This document shows, piece by piece, positions 8,295 to 17,562 of a stretch of 64,000 nucleotides of DNA. Numbering within the stretch: the stretch's first letter is position 1; each line of letters begins with the position of its first letter. The notes below the pieces were generated by a model. It saw only the letters and a list, made by a program, of their open reading frames with translations, had not been told where the DNA came from and ran no database searches. The position numbers and the translations under genes were made by a program. Origin of the DNA: Streptococcus catagoni (lineage in GTDB: Bacteria; Bacillota; Bacilli; Lactobacillales; Streptococcaceae); NCBI RefSeq assembly GCF_011421425.1, contig NZ_WPCW01000001.1, forward strand, positions 434,001 through 498,000. The letters are read 5' to 3'.

Positions 8295-9209
8295 ATGAGA
8301 TTACAACAATTACATTACATTATCAAAATTGTCGAATGCGGCTCCATGAATGAAGCTTCAAAGCAATTATTCATCACTCAGCCTAGTCTATCAAATGCTG
8401 TCAAAGACCTGGAGCATGAAATGGGCATTAGCATTTTCAATCGCAATCCTAAAGGTATTACCTTAACAAAAGATGGCGTTGAATTTCTATCCTATGCTAG
8501 ACAAATCATTGAACAAACCTCTCTTTTGGAAGATCGTTATAAAAACCATAATTCTAATAGAGAACTTTTTAGTGTCTCCTCTCAGCATTATGCCTTTGTC
8601 GTCAATGCCTTTGTTAGTCTCCTTAAAGAAACGGATATGAGGCAGTATGAACTTTTCCTAAGAGAAACAAGGACCTGGGAAATCATTGATGATGTTAAAA
8701 ATTTCCGATCAGAAATTGGTGTTCTATTTCTCAATGATTATAATCGTGATATTTTATCTAAACTCTTTGATGACAACCATCTACTGCCGACCGTCCTTTT
8801 CCAAACCCACCCCCATATCTTTGTCAGTAAAACCCACCCACTAGCAAATAAGAGTAAGCTAAAAACCTCTGATCTCTTGGACTTTCCCTACCTCAGTTAT
8901 GATCAAGGCTTTCATAACTCCTTTTACTTCTCTGAAGAAATGATGTCTCAAATGCCCCATGAGAAGTCCATAGTTGTTAGTGATCGTGCTACCTTATTTA
9001 ATCTGATGATTGGCCTTAATGGTTACACTGTAACCAGTGGTGTCTTGAACAATCACCTAAATGGTGACCAAATCCTAGCTATACCACTTGATGTTCCAGA
9101 TAAGATTGATATTATCTATATCAAACACGAAAAAGCTAATCTTTCAAAAATGGGAGAAAAATTCATAGACTACCTTATCAAGGAAGTACCTTTTGATCCC
9201 CAAAAATAA
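8295..9209 (+). CDS. cpsY: LysR-family transcriptional regulator CpsY
   Basis: This 304-residue protein starts with a LysR winged-helix domain (MRLQQLHYIIKIVECGSMN, then EASKQLFITQPSLSNAVKDL) and continues with a two-lobe substrate-binding domain. It is divergent from cpsA, the place CpsY/MetR-like regulators hold in GBS, S. iniae and relatives. There it has been linked to capsule and to methionine or cell-wall metabolism genes. The family and symbol are supported by position and sequence; its targets here are not shown. No good ribosome-binding site precedes the ATG, which is odd for this genome. Confidence 0.92.
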   Translation: MRLQQLHYIIKIVECGSMNEASKQLFITQPSLSNAVKDLEHEMGISIFNRNPKGITLTKDGVEFLSYARQIIEQTSLLEDRYKNHNSNRELFSVSSQHYAFVVNAFVSLLKETDMRQYELFLRETRTWEIIDDVKNFRSEIGVLFLNDYNRDILSKLFDDNHLLPTVLFQTHPHIFVSKTHPLANKSKLKTSDLLDFPYLSYDQGFHNSFYFSEEMMSQMPHEKSIVVSDRATLFNLMIGLNGYTVTSGVLNNHLNGDQILAIPLDVPDKIDIIYIKHEKANLSKMGEKFIDYLIKEVPFDPQK

Positions 9210-9284
9210 AGAGCTCTTAGAAGGCTATGAATCCTATAAGAACGCTTATTGCTCCCTAAAGAAAGTATCAAAAAAGTAATAAAA

Positions 9285-9320
9285 AATAGCGAAGAAAATT
9301 CTCTTTTCTTCGCTATTTTT
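9285..9320. terminator. Bidirectional terminator between cpsY and cpsX
   Basis: A perfect 14-bp stem (9285-9298 with 9304-9317, AATAGCGAAGAAAA and its complement) has a 5-base loop and A/T runs on both sides. It serves cpsY on the plus strand and cpsX on the minus strand; the cpsX stop codon lies at 9320-9322. Confidence 0.92.
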
Positions 9321-10093
9321 TATATCTGAAACCCCGCCTCAATCAGTGCATTAACCTGATCGAAATAAAAGGGGTCTCTTTGGTAGCTTACTCCTGTAAA
9401 AACTGCCAAATCAATAATTTTTTCCAGAAATTCCTGGGATGAAAAGTCAGTCGTCCGATGCAACTCTTCTTCATCAAAGGCCTTGATCAAGTGTGCTAAA
9501 GGGTTTCGAACTGATTTTTCAAATTTTCTCAGTGTAGTAATGGTTTCTTTAATGTCATCTACTAAGGTAGAAGCTCTTAAAAGTTCAACTAGACTACTTG
9601 TTGTGACATTACGGCTTTGCTTTCTGGAAAGAAAACGATCAAAGATGGGATTTCCTGCCTCTTTCATCTGTTCAAAATTCCAAGTATCATACTGATCATT
9701 TTTTGAATCAAAAATATAGCTGTCAAAGCTTGGAATTTCTTTTCTCAGCAGACGCAGAAATAGTCGATAGAGAATCGGTGAGACCGATCTGACAAAGTCA
9801 ATAATCTCTCCATTTTTAACCTTAACTTCCAAATCCAGTAGATAATTGGCAATCTGTTCTTCTTCTACGCCACTATTCATCTCTAAAGACATAGCAGTTT
9901 GCGCTTCAATGGCTTGATTTTCCTTTTGATGTTGGTATAAAAAATCAAGATTTAATTCCCGTCTTTCTTTCAAAAGTTCAATCAAATAAAGAGAAGTTGG
10001 GGAAAAACCAGGTATGGTCTTAGCAATCTTTAAAGCATGATTATAAGCATAGACATCCAACAGTATATCTACTGTCTTTTCAAGCTCAGTCAT
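9320..10093 (-). CDS. cpsX: CpsX, conserved protein of unknown function
   Basis: This protein of about 257 residues has no domain I recognise. It looks soluble, charged and mainly helical (for example [20 protein letters not shown] and [21 protein letters not shown]), with no signal peptide or membrane helix. I chose the ATG at 10093-10091. A TTG two codons earlier is possible, but the ATG overlaps the deoD stop by 8 bp, as expected in an operon. The name rests on synteny: cpsX lies next to deoD and cpsY in GBS. Its link to capsule is positional only; transcription as the last gene of the nucleoside salvage operon is more likely. A strong terminator follows. Confidence 0.75.
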   Translation of the reverse strand: MTELEKTVDILLDVYAYNHALKIAKTIPGFSPTSLYLIELLKERRELNLDFLYQHQKENQAIEAQTAMSLEMNSGVEEEQIANYLLDLEVKVKNGEIIDFVRSVSPILYRLFLRLLRKEIPSFDSYIFDSKNDQYDTWNFEQMKEAGNPIFDRFLSRKQSRNVTTSSLVELLRASTLVDDIKETITTLRKFEKSVRNPLAHLIKAFDEEELHRTTDFSSQEFLEKIIDLAVFTGVSYQRDPFYFDQVNALIEAGFQI

Positions 10094-10799
10094 AAGCAAT
10101 TAGAGTTTCTAGTCCAACTTGCATCATATCAGTAAAGGTTGTTTGACGTTCTTCTGCACTAGTGTCTTCAGTAGGATCATTAAGATTATCTGATATTGTC
10201 ATGATACCAAGTGCCTTAACCTTATACTGTGCTGCTAAATAATAAAGAGCTGCTGCTTCCATTTCAATAGCCTTAACACCTAATTTACCTAGGGCCATAT
10301 TACGCTCTGACATGTTGGAATAAAAAACGTCTGTAGATAAAACATTACCAACGTGAGTAGTCATTCCCAAATTCTTAGCAATATGATAGGCCTTATCAAG
10401 AAGTCCAAAATCAGCAATTTGTGGGAAATCAAATTCTGGAAAATCATTCCTAATAATATTTGAATTAGTTGCTGCTGCTTGTGCTAAAACCAATTCCCTC
10501 ACATGAACATCAGGATCAATAGCACCCGCAGTACCCACGCGGATTAAGGTTTTAACTCCATAATCAACAATCAATTCACGAGCATAAATAGAAATAGAAG
10601 GCATACCCATACCAGTTCCCATTACAGAAACTCGGTGTCCTTTGTAAGTACCTGTATAGCCTAGCATCCCACGAATTTCATTGAAACATACAGCATCTTC
10701 CAGAAAATTCTCAGCAATAAATTTAGCACGCAAGGGATCCCCTGGCAATAAAATCTTATCAGCAATCTCACCAGATTGAGCAGAAATATGAATAGACAT
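10086..10799 (-). CDS. deoD: Purine-nucleoside phosphorylase, DeoD type
   Basis: The 237-residue hexameric-type phosphorylase cleaves purine (deoxy)ribonucleosides with phosphate to base plus (deoxy)ribose-1-phosphate in the cytosol. Family signatures include [43 protein letters not shown], the IEMEAAALY segment that contacts ribose, and the MTISDN motif containing the catalytic aspartate. It is in the same operon as deoB and punA, so the sugar phosphate can pass to DeoB and RpiA. Two structured repeat copies separate it from punA and would be in the transcript. Confidence 0.96.
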   Translation of the reverse strand: MSIHISAQSGEIADKILLPGDPLRAKFIAENFLEDAVCFNEIRGMLGYTGTYKGHRVSVMGTGMGMPSISIYARELIVDYGVKTLIRVGTAGAIDPDVHVRELVLAQAAATNSNIIRNDFPEFDFPQIADFGLLDKAYHIAKNLGMTTHVGNVLSTDVFYSNMSERNMALGKLGVKAIEMEAAALYYLAAQYKVKALGIMTISDNLNDPTEDTSAEERQTTFTDMMQVGLETLIAYD

Positions 10800-10814
10800 A
10801 GTTTAAGATATAAA

Positions 10815-10901
10815 GGGCGACAGAGAACAAAGTAAAAATAGGAAACTGACGACGCATCGCAGATGCTAGACAGTTTATCTTTCTTACACAGTTCTCCGCC
10901 C
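10815..10901. repeat. Structured intergenic repeat, copy 1
   Basis: Nested inverted repeats define the element. The outer stem pairs GGGCG + GAGAAC (10815-10828) with GTTCTCCGCCC (10891-10901). The middle stem pairs AAACTG (10843-10848) with CAGTTT (10871-10876). The apical stem pairs GCATC (10854-10858) with GATGC (10862-10866). It shares boxes AATAGGAARYTGAC and TTATCTTT with copy 2, and differs mostly at paired positions. Confidence 0.85.
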
Positions 10902-10923
10902 GTATTCAGACCTATGATACTAA

Positions 10924-11012
10924 GGGCGTTAAGAGGACGAAGGCAAAATAGGAAGTTGACAGAAAATCCCGATTTTCTAGACAACTTATCTTTTTGACCA
11001 AGTCCTTAGCCC
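10924..11012. repeat. Structured intergenic repeat, copy 2
   Basis: It has the same architecture as copy 1 with changed bases that keep pairing. The outer stem pairs GGGC..TTAAG..AGGAC (10924-10938) with GTCCTTAGCCC (11002-11012). The middle stem pairs AAGTTG (10953-10958) with CAACTT (10982-10987). The apical stem pairs AGAAAAT (10961-10967) with ATTTTCT (10972-10978). The two copies lie head to tail 22 bp apart. Confidence 0.85.
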
Positions 11013-11152
11013 GAGTTCAAATGTCATGATACAGAGAGTGAATACTCTCAACCCTATCCTTTCTTTTTTAGTTTAAAATAATAAATTTAATAGAGGACAT
11101 ATGGACAAGAAAGCTTTTTGCTCTCAACTAACCAGCAAAGTCTAAAGTAAAC

Positions 11153-11962
11153 TTAGAGTTCTACTAAAATAGCTTTAATCAGTCCTTTGAAATTTTCTTT
11201 GATATGTTGTGTAACTTCAACTACTTCTTCGTGATTCAATTCTGACTGGAAACCAGCTGCAAAGTTTGTAATAGCTGAAATACCAAGTACTTTCATACCT
11301 GAATGAGCAGCAACAATAACCTCTGGAACTGTTGACATCCCTACTGCATCAGCTCCCAAAGTCTTGAAGGCTCTTATCTCAGCAGGAGTTTCATAGGTAG
11401 GCCCAGTAACTCCTATATAAACACCACCTTCTAGCTTAATTCCTAGTTCTTGTGCAACCTTATTAGCTATTTGACGGTATGAAGTTGTATAGGCATCTGA
11501 CATATCTGGGAAGCGTGGTCCAAATTCCTCAAGGTTTTCACCAATCAAAGGATTATTCCCTGTCATATTGATATGATCTGTGATCGCCATCAGTGTTCCA
11601 GGACCATATCCAATACCACCAGCAGCATTAGTGACCACAAGACCTTGACAGCCTAAAGCTTTCATCACCCTAACAGGGAAGGTAACAACCTCAAGAGCAT
11701 TTCCTTCATAAAAATGAAAACGTCCTTGCAAGGCCAAAACCTTACGACCTGAGAGTTCTCCATAAACCAATTTTCCGGCATGACCAACAACAGTTGATTT
11801 CCCCCAGTTTGGGATATCAGCGTAATCAATAATGATGGCATTCTCAACTTCTTCTGCCAACTCTCCAAGTCCTGAACCCAGTATGAGCCCAAATTCAGGA
11901 TTTGAAATCCCCTTAGCTTGTAAGAACGCCTTCGTCTCGTTAATTCTAGTCAATAACGACAT
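11153..11962 (-). CDS. punA: Purine-nucleoside phosphorylase I, trimeric type (inosine/guanosine)
   Basis: This 269-residue enzyme is the trimeric PNP, unrelated in sequence to DeoD, and splits inosine and guanosine. Signatures include FGLILGSGLGELAEEVE, GRFHFYEGN, VTNAAGGIGYGPG and VGMSTVPEVIVAAHSGM followed by the base-binding AITNFAAG. The ATG is 19 bp downstream of arsC and preceded by AAGGAG. Together with DeoD it covers both 6-oxo and 6-amino purine nucleosides. Its operon places it between the pentose enzymes and deoD. Confidence 0.95.
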   Translation of the reverse strand: MSLLTRINETKAFLQAKGISNPEFGLILGSGLGELAEEVENAIIIDYADIPNWGKSTVVGHAGKLVYGELSGRKVLALQGRFHFYEGNALEVVTFPVRVMKALGCQGLVVTNAAGGIGYGPGTLMAITDHINMTGNNPLIGENLEEFGPRFPDMSDAYTTSYRQIANKVAQELGIKLEGGVYIGVTGPTYETPAEIRAFKTLGADAVGMSTVPEVIVAAHSGMKVLGISAITNFAAGFQSELNHEEVVEVTQHIKENFKGLIKAILVEL

Positions 11963-11981
11963 AATAGTCTCCTTTTAAAAG

Positions 11982-12389
11982 TTATTTAGGATAAACTACT
12001 TCTCCATCTTCCTTTGTGAAAGGGCTTGGAAGTGGAACAGGTAGAATATCAAGTAGCAATTCTGATGGCCGACACAGTTTTGTTCCCTTTGAAGAAACAA
12101 CAATAGGCCGGTTGATTAAAATGGGATCCTCAAGCATGGCATTGACAATCTCTAAATTAGATTTACTGAGGTCTTGCAAGTTGTGCTTTTCAAATTCAAG
12201 AACATTTGTCCTTAAAACATCTCTAACCTCACCCCCCATATCAGCTATCAACTTCAGCAAAGTGGCTCTTGATGGTGGTTTTTTCAAATATTCAATAACT
12301 TGAGGTTCAATACCAGCATGACGAATCATGGCAAGAACATTTCGTGAAGTACCACACTTGGGATTGTGATAAATGATCATTTCTTCCAT
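11982..12389 (-). CDS. arsC: ArsC/Spx-family thioredoxin-fold protein (arsenate reductase-like)
   Basis: The 135-residue protein has the ArsC motif HNPKCGTSRN with a single active-site cysteine, then EYLKKPPSRATLLKL and the PILINRPIVV segment typical of glutaredoxin-linked arsenate reductases. The sequence is closer to ArsC/YffB than to the regulator Spx, which has a CxxC. No arsenite pump or ArsR is nearby. It sits between deoB and punA in a nucleoside operon, so a true arsenate detoxification role is uncertain. Confidence 0.8.
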   Translation of the reverse strand: MEEMIIYHNPKCGTSRNVLAMIRHAGIEPQVIEYLKKPPSRATLLKLIADMGGEVRDVLRTNVLEFEKHNLQDLSKSNLEIVNAMLEDPILINRPIVVSSKGTKLCRPSELLLDILPVPLPSPFTKEDGEVVYPK

Positions 12390-12406
12390 AAGTCCGACCT
12401 CCTCTA

Positions 12407-13618
12407 TTAGACTAAAGCTGACAAGAAAGATTCCCCAATCATAGCAGTATCAACACCAAAGTTCTCTGCAATAGTAGCTGAGATATCGGCAAAGTGACCC
12501 TGTGCGATGACGCCATTACCCTTGAATGAAGCTGAATAAGCTAACAAAGGAATATACTCACGGGTGTGGTCTGTTCCAACATAGGTCGGATCATTTCCGT
12601 GATCAGCTGTAATTAGCAAGAGATCATCCTCTTTCATATTGGCAATAATTTCAGGCAAACGCTCATCAAATTCCTGCAAGCAATCACGATAGCCCTCACT
12701 ATCACGACGGTGACCAAATAGAGCATCAAAATCAACCAGATTGGTAAATGAAAAGCCCTTGGTAAAGTCAGGTAATTGCAAAGTCTTAAGCAAAGTATCT
12801 ACACCGTGATTGTTTGATTTATTGTGCCCCATATCATTGGTAATGCCTGAACCATTAAAGATATCATTAATTTTTCCGACGGCATAAGTTGGCACACCTG
12901 CATTTGCTAAGTTATTTAAAACAGTATCTTGGAATGGAGAGACAGCGTAGTCATGACGATTGGCAGTACGAGTGAAGTTCCCTGGCGTACCTACATATGG
13001 GCGAGCAATGATACGGCCAAGTAGAGCTGGGCGCTCCAAAGTGATCGAACGAGCATATTCACAAATACGGTAGAGCTCTTCCAAAGGAATAATCTCTTCA
13101 TGTGCTGCAATTTGTAATACCGGGTCAGCAGATGTGTAAATGATCAACTCGCCAGTTTCCATTTGACGAGGACCAAAGTCATCAATAACTGCTGTACCTG
13201 AATAAGGCTTGTTTGCTTCACGAATGACCTTACGGCCTGAAAACTCTTCAATTTTTGTCAAGATTTCTTCAGGAAAACCATCCCAGAAGGTATCAAAGGG
13301 TTCTGTGATATTAAGCCCCATGATTTCCCAGTGACCTGTCATGGTGTCCTTACCTAAAGAAACTTCTTCAAGTTTCGTTACATAGCCACTTGGATTATCT
13401 TCTTTAGGAACTGTTTTAAGAGGACTTTCACGTGGAATATTACCCAGACCAATTTTTGCCATGTTAGGTAGGTCTAATCCAACTCTCTCTGAGATATGAC
13501 CTAATGTGTCGGATTCTGTATCTGCAGTACCTGCATTAAAAAAACGGTCAGCATCAGGAGCTGCTCCAATACCGACTGAATCTAGAACAACTAGATGAAT
13601 ACGATTAAATTGTGACAT
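12407..13618 (-). CDS. deoB: Phosphopentomutase
   Basis: This 403-residue, manganese-dependent alkaline-phosphatase-superfamily mutase converts (deoxy)ribose-1-phosphate to the 5-phosphate. Metal and active-site motifs are present: [28 protein letters not shown] with the nucleophilic threonine, [11 protein letters not shown], and [22 protein letters not shown]. It receives products of PunA and DeoD, and its ribose-5-phosphate product is the substrate of RpiA, encoded just upstream. It lies 17 bp before arsC. Confidence 0.97.
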   Translation of the reverse strand: MSQFNRIHLVVLDSVGIGAAPDADRFFNAGTADTESDTLGHISERVGLDLPNMAKIGLGNIPRESPLKTVPKEDNPSGYVTKLEEVSLGKDTMTGHWEIMGLNITEPFDTFWDGFPEEILTKIEEFSGRKVIREANKPYSGTAVIDDFGPRQMETGELIIYTSADPVLQIAAHEEIIPLEELYRICEYARSITLERPALLGRIIARPYVGTPGNFTRTANRHDYAVSPFQDTVLNNLANAGVPTYAVGKINDIFNGSGITNDMGHNKSNNHGVDTLLKTLQLPDFTKGFSFTNLVDFDALFGHRRDSEGYRDCLQEFDERLPEIIANMKEDDLLLITADHGNDPTYVGTDHTREYIPLLAYSASFKGNGVIAQGHFADISATIAENFGVDTAMIGESFLSALV

Positions 13619-13700
13619 CGTGTCTCCATTCTAAGGGAAATTAAGAGTGGCTCCCTAGGCCCTATAATATTTTAAAATTAGGAAGGCTCAACTTGTCAGT

Positions 13701-14375
13701 CTAGAGCGCTTCAAGTACAGTAACTCCTGCTTTACCAGCGACAATCACCTTATCAACCATACCATTAAACAAGCCATGTTCGACAACACCAACGGTCTCA
13801 TCCAACATCCTACCAAACTCAAGAGGATTTTCAATACATTTCAAGTCCAAGTCAATGATAAAGTTTTGCATATCTGTCACAAGCTTTTCACCATTTTTTA
13901 TTCTAAAGCTTGGTTGGTAACCAGCTTTTTCAAAGACTCTAAAGAGACGTTCAGCACCATATTGAACAACTTCAACCGGAAGCTTAAAGGCTCCTAAATG
14001 TTCAACCATTTTGGATTCATCCACAACCCAGATGTATTCTTTAGTCGGTGTCGCAACAATCTTTTCCATTAAGAGGGCCGCACCGCCACCTTTAATACCA
14101 TTGAAGTTTTTATCTACTTCATCAGCTCCATCTACGGTTAGATCAATAGAATCAATCTCATCAACTGATTTTAATGGAATCTCTAACCCTTGTGCCTGTT
14201 TTGTAGTAACACTTGAGGTTGTCACACCTACAATAGTTAAACCTTCCTCTTTCACACGGCGGCCGATTTCTTCTACAAAATAATAGGCAGTTGAACCAGT
14301 TCCCAAACCGACTGTCATTCCATCTTTAACGTATTGGGCTGCTGTGACTCCAGCCATTTTTTTTAGTGCTTCCAT
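13701..14375 (-). CDS. rpiA: Ribose-5-phosphate isomerase A
   Basis: The 224-residue enzyme interconverts ribose-5-phosphate and ribulose-5-phosphate. It shows the nucleotide-fold motif [12 protein letters not shown], the active-site segment [21 protein letters not shown], and the conserved [13 protein letters not shown]. It is the first gene of the rpiA-deoB-arsC-punA-deoD-cpsX operon, preceded by AGGAGG and a consensus promoter. The 82-bp gap to deoB has no terminator I can recognise. Confidence 0.97.
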   Translation of the reverse strand: MEALKKMAGVTAAQYVKDGMTVGLGTGSTAYYFVEEIGRRVKEEGLTIVGVTTSSVTTKQAQGLEIPLKSVDEIDSIDLTVDGADEVDKNFNGIKGGGAALLMEKIVATPTKEYIWVVDESKMVEHLGAFKLPVEVVQYGAERLFRVFEKAGYQPSFRIKNGEKLVTDMQNFIIDLDLKCIENPLEFGRMLDETVGVVEHGLFNGMVDKVIVAGKAGVTVLEAL

Positions 14376-14412
14376 TGTTCCTCCTAAATTGAGTTGAGTT
14401 TCAACACCTTAT

Positions 14413-14441
14413 TATAACATGAAAGCGCCAACTTGTTAATG
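14413..14441 (-). promoter_or_regulatory. Promoter of the rpiA-deoB-arsC-punA-deoD-cpsX operon
   Basis: On the minus strand TTAACA (14441-14436) is 17 bp from TATAAT (14418-14413), with an extended TG before the -10. A strong AGGAGG ribosome site follows before the rpiA ATG. Confidence 0.85.
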
Positions 14442-14530
14442 AAAAGATTATTTTATCCAGCCTTCTTACAGCAAGATCTTTTAATAACAAAATCTTGCTT
14501 TCTAGCTTGACTTATTCTAAAATAAGAGGC

Positions 14531-15907
14531 ATGAATATAACTAAAGAATTTGATACCATTACTGCTATTTCAACACCTCTTGGTGAAGGAGCTATTGGGA
14601 TTGTCCGCCTGTCCGGAACCGATGCCGTAAAGATTGCAAAAAAGGTTTTTAAAGGAAAAGATTTGGAGACAGTGCCTTCTCATACCATTAATTACGGGCA
14701 CATCATTGATCCTGATACTAATGCCATTGTTGATGAAGTCATGCTAAGCCTAATGCTAGCGCCAAAGACCTTTACCCGTGAAGATGTGGTAGAAATTAAT
14801 ACCCACGGTGGGATTGCACTTACTAATGAGATACTACAATTATTAATAAGACAAGGCGCTAGAATGGCAGAGCCTGGAGAATTTACCAAGAGGGCCTTCT
14901 TAAATGGACGGGTTGATTTAACCCAGGCCGAAGCTGTTATGGACATTATTCGAGCTAAAACAGATAAGGCAATGAATATTGCTGTTAAGCAGTTAGATGG
15001 CTCCCTTAAGCAGTTGATTGATGACACCCGTCAGGAAATTCTAAATACCTTAGCTCAAGTAGAGGTCAACATCGACTATCCCGAGTACGACGACGTCGAA
15101 GAAATGACCACTGCTCTCATGCGTGAAAAGACACAGGAATTTCAAAGCCTCCTAGAAAATCTTCTAAGGACTGCAAAACGCGGAAAGATCCTTCGTGAAG
15201 GCCTCTCCACTGCTATTATTGGCCGTCCGAACGTCGGCAAATCTAGTTTGCTTAATAACCTTTTGCGTGAAGAAAAGGCCATTGTCACTGATATAGCTGG
15301 AACTACCCGTGATGTCATTGAAGAGTATGTTAACATCAAAGGCGTACCCTTAAAATTAGTCGACACAGCCGGCATCCGCGATACCGAAGATGTCGTTGAA
15401 AAAATTGGTGTCGAACGCTCTAAGAAAGCTCTCAACGAAGCTGATTTAGTTCTACTTGTCCTCAATGCCTCAGAAAAGCTAACGGAACAGGACCGAACAC
15501 TACTTGAGTTCAGTCAAGACAGTAACCGTATCATTTTGCTCAATAAAACCGACCTTGAGATACAAATTGAGAAAGATCAATTACCAGAAGATTATATTGA
15601 AATCTCTGTACTCAACAATAAAAATATTGATCAAATTGAAGATCGCATCAATAGCTTATTCTTTGATAATGCTGGCTTGGTTGAACAAGATGCTACCTAT
15701 CTTTCTAACAGCCGCCATATTTCCCTAATTGAAAAAGCCCTCAAAAGCTTAGAAGCCGTCAATGAAGGCCTTGAATTAGGAATGCCAGTTGACCTATTAC
15801 AGGTTGATATGACCCGAACCTGGGAAATTCTAGGAGAAATCACAGGTGACGCCGCCCCCGACGAACTAATCACCCAACTCTTTAGCCAATTTTGTTTAGG
15901 AAAATAA
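14531..15907 (+). CDS. mnmE: tRNA uridine-5-carboxymethylaminomethyl GTPase MnmE
   Basis: With MnmG, MnmE modifies the wobble uridine of several tRNAs. I chose the ATG at 14531 ([15 protein letters not shown]), preceded by AAGAGG; an upstream in-frame start would add 12 non-conserved residues. The 458-residue length is normal. It has the N-terminal folate-binding domain, a helical domain, and an inserted G domain with [25 protein letters not shown] and NKTD. The C-terminus ends with the conserved CxGK (FCLGK). It is a single plus-strand gene between two minus-strand operons and has its own terminator. Confidence 0.97.
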   Translation: MNITKEFDTITAISTPLGEGAIGIVRLSGTDAVKIAKKVFKGKDLETVPSHTINYGHIIDPDTNAIVDEVMLSLMLAPKTFTREDVVEINTHGGIALTNEILQLLIRQGARMAEPGEFTKRAFLNGRVDLTQAEAVMDIIRAKTDKAMNIAVKQLDGSLKQLIDDTRQEILNTLAQVEVNIDYPEYDDVEEMTTALMREKTQEFQSLLENLLRTAKRGKILREGLSTAIIGRPNVGKSSLLNNLLREEKAIVTDIAGTTRDVIEEYVNIKGVPLKLVDTAGIRDTEDVVEKIGVERSKKALNEADLVLLVLNASEKLTEQDRTLLEFSQDSNRIILLNKTDLEIQIEKDQLPEDYIEISVLNNKNIDQIEDRINSLFFDNAGLVEQDATYLSNSRHISLIEKALKSLEAVNEGLELGMPVDLLQVDMTRTWEILGEITGDAAPDELITQLFSQFCLGK

Positions 15908-15930
15908 AAAAAGTCCTTCGGACTTTTTTT
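15906..15930 (+). terminator. mnmE terminator
   Basis: A-run, GTCC (15913-15916), TTC loop, GGAC (15920-15923), then seven T. The stem extends by A-T pairs, giving a classic intrinsic terminator immediately after the mnmE stop. Confidence 0.92.
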
Positions 15931-15951
15931 ACCTGAGCCCAAATATTAAAA

Positions 15952-16025
15952 AGAGCCCTAATCAACTGCACCCCCAAAGTTAAACAAACAATCTAACCAA
16001 TGGGAGTCAGTCCATAGCAGGCTCT
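15952..16025. mobile_element. Probable solo insertion-sequence end between mnmE and pepV
   Basis: An AGAGCC/GGCTCT inverted pair (15952-15957 and 16020-16025) encloses CTGCACCCCCAAAGTTAAAC (15966-15985), which resembles the ends of IS3-family elements. No transposase sequence remains. GGCTCT followed by CTTTTTTT could also act as a plus-strand terminator. Family assignment is from memory of IS termini and is weak. Confidence 0.35.
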
Positions 16026-16031
16026 CTTTTT

Positions 16032-17435
16032 TTATTTAATTAATTCATAGATCGCTTCAGCATAAATAGCTGCTGAACGGAAAATATTATCTAAAGGCAT
16101 GTATTCATTAGCCTGGTGCATGGTATTTTCATCACCAGGGAACATAGCGCCAAAGGCAACACCACGCTCTAGTAGGCGTCCAAATGTACCACCACCAATG
16201 ACTTGTTCATAACCTTTTAGTCCAGTCTGTTTTTCATAAACACTTAGTAAGGTTGAAACCAATTCATCATCCATAGGGACATAATGTGGCACATGACCAT
16301 GTTTTGAAATGCTTACCTGACTGATACCCTTTAAGTTTTCTAGTCCTGCTTTTATAACATGAGCATCAAGACCCTTTGGATAACGGAAGTTAAGGGCAAT
16401 GGTATTATCATTTGAAGTCTTATCAAAATGGAATACACCAGCATTCATGCTTAAGGCTCCCATTTTCTCATCAGTATAGGCTAAGCCAAGCTTTTTAGCA
16501 TCAAAATCTTCATGAAGTGTAGTACCAGAAATGTTTAAGAAGGCTTGAGCAGGACCTTCAAATGAAAATTGACTAAGGAATTTAGCTAAGAGCGTTGCCC
16601 CATTGATACCAAGCTCAGGTGTAGATCCATGAGCAGACTTCCCAATGACTGTAATCTCATACAGATCATCTTTTTCTTCAATGGAACCTTCAACCTTATA
16701 GTCAGAAAGGAATTGTTCAAAGGCGGCAGAGAGAACATTTAAGGGATGAGCAGAGCTAATTAGAGCACTTGCGGATTCTGGTACCATGTTTTCACGCAGA
16801 CCACCATCGAATTTATGGAGAACAAATGGACCATCATTTTCTCCTTCAAAATGGAGATATTCTGTGATATTCCCTTTTTCACCATTGATGATAGGAAACT
16901 CAGCATCTGGAGAAAAACCAAAGTCAGGATTTTCCAAGCCATTATGAGCAAAGTAATAATCCATATCTCCCCATCCAGATTCTTCATCGGTTCCAAGGAC
17001 AAAACGAACTTTTTTAGAAACGGGTAAACCAAGTTCTTTTATGATTTTCAAAGCATAATAACAAGCCAAAGTTGGCCCTTTATCATCTGATGAACCACGC
17101 GCATAGATACGATCATCCTTAATGACAGGCTCATAAGGATCTGTATCCCAGCCACTTCCAGCAGGAACCACATCTAAATGCCCAAAAATCCCTAAAACTT
17201 GATCTCCTTGGCCAAATTCAAAGTCACCTGCGTAATTGTCAATATTACGCGTTTTGTAACCATCACGTTCTGCCATGGCTAAAAAATGTTCCAAAGCCTT
17301 AACTGGACCAGGTCCAAAAGGATGTTTATCATCAGCCTTTGAATCATCTCTTTCAGAATTAATCCTTAGAAGACTTATCAAATCTTCCATCATAGCTTCT
17401 TTGCGCTTGTCAACTTCAGCTTTAAAATCAATCAT
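16032..17435 (-). CDS. pepV: Dipeptidase PepV (peptidase M20 family)
   Basis: This 467-residue zinc dipeptidase of the cytosol cleaves dipeptides with broad specificity. Metal and catalytic motifs are GIFGHLDVVPAGSGWD, YARGSSDDKGPTLA and GTDEESGWGDMDYY. The lid domain lies between about residues 190 and 380, and the conserved IGGGTFGRLLERGVAFG is near the end. AAGGAG precedes the ATG. The gene is monocistronic as far as can be seen, with an extended -10 promoter upstream and a long inverted repeat in its leader. Confidence 0.95.
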   Translation of the reverse strand: MIDFKAEVDKRKEAMMEDLISLLRINSERDDSKADDKHPFGPGPVKALEHFLAMAERDGYKTRNIDNYAGDFEFGQGDQVLGIFGHLDVVPAGSGWDTDPYEPVIKDDRIYARGSSDDKGPTLACYYALKIIKELGLPVSKKVRFVLGTDEESGWGDMDYYFAHNGLENPDFGFSPDAEFPIINGEKGNITEYLHFEGENDGPFVLHKFDGGLRENMVPESASALISSAHPLNVLSAAFEQFLSDYKVEGSIEEKDDLYEITVIGKSAHGSTPELGINGATLLAKFLSQFSFEGPAQAFLNISGTTLHEDFDAKKLGLAYTDEKMGALSMNAGVFHFDKTSNDNTIALNFRYPKGLDAHVIKAGLENLKGISQVSISKHGHVPHYVPMDDELVSTLLSVYEKQTGLKGYEQVIGGGTFGRLLERGVAFGAMFPGDENTMHQANEYMPLDNIFRSAAIYAEAIYELIK

Positions 17436-17465
17436 ACATTATCTCCTTTAATATATTTCAAAACT

Positions 17466-17505
17466 CTAAATAAGCTTCAACTCGACGAAGTAACAACTTA
17501 TTTAG
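17466..17505. other. Inverted repeat in the pepV leader
   Basis: CTAAATAAG (17466-17474) pairs perfectly with CTTATTTAG (17497-17505), with an inner CTTC/GAAG pair. On the plus strand it is followed by TTCTTTTTTT, so it would work as a terminator in that direction, yet no plus-strand gene precedes it. On the minus strand it would form a 5'-UTR hairpin of the pepV mRNA. Confidence 0.55.
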
Positions 17506-17521
17506 TTCTTTTTTTCTGAAT

Positions 17522-17530
17522 AGTATACCA
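17522..17530 (-). promoter_or_regulatory. pepV extended -10 promoter
   Basis: Minus-strand TGGTATACT is an extended -10 about 90 bp before the pepV ATG. No good -35 is present, which is acceptable for the extended type. Confidence 0.5.
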
Positions 17531-17562
17531 CTTTTAGTAACTATAATTAAACAGCAAATCCT

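Larger units (their letters stand above)
10800..11152. other. Non-coding region between punA and deoD
   Basis: No gene is visible in these 353 bp. They hold the two structured repeats described separately, a perfect 6-bp hairpin at 11034-11049 (GAGAGT, loop GAAT, ACTCTC), and an AT-rich stretch up to the punA stop. I see no clear minus-strand promoter just before deoD, so read-through from punA is the simplest model. Confidence 0.7.

Noticed and set aside
10661..10984. 107-residue open frame across deoD start and repeat 1
   Set aside because: It runs through the structured repeat in another frame and has no homology features I recognise.
11982..12389. Spx redox regulator instead of ArsC
   Set aside because: The active site has a single cysteine (KCGTSR), whereas Spx has CxxC.
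15504..15728. Second-frame open stretch inside mnmE
   Set aside because: It lies wholly inside the conserved mnmE coding sequence and has no start signal.
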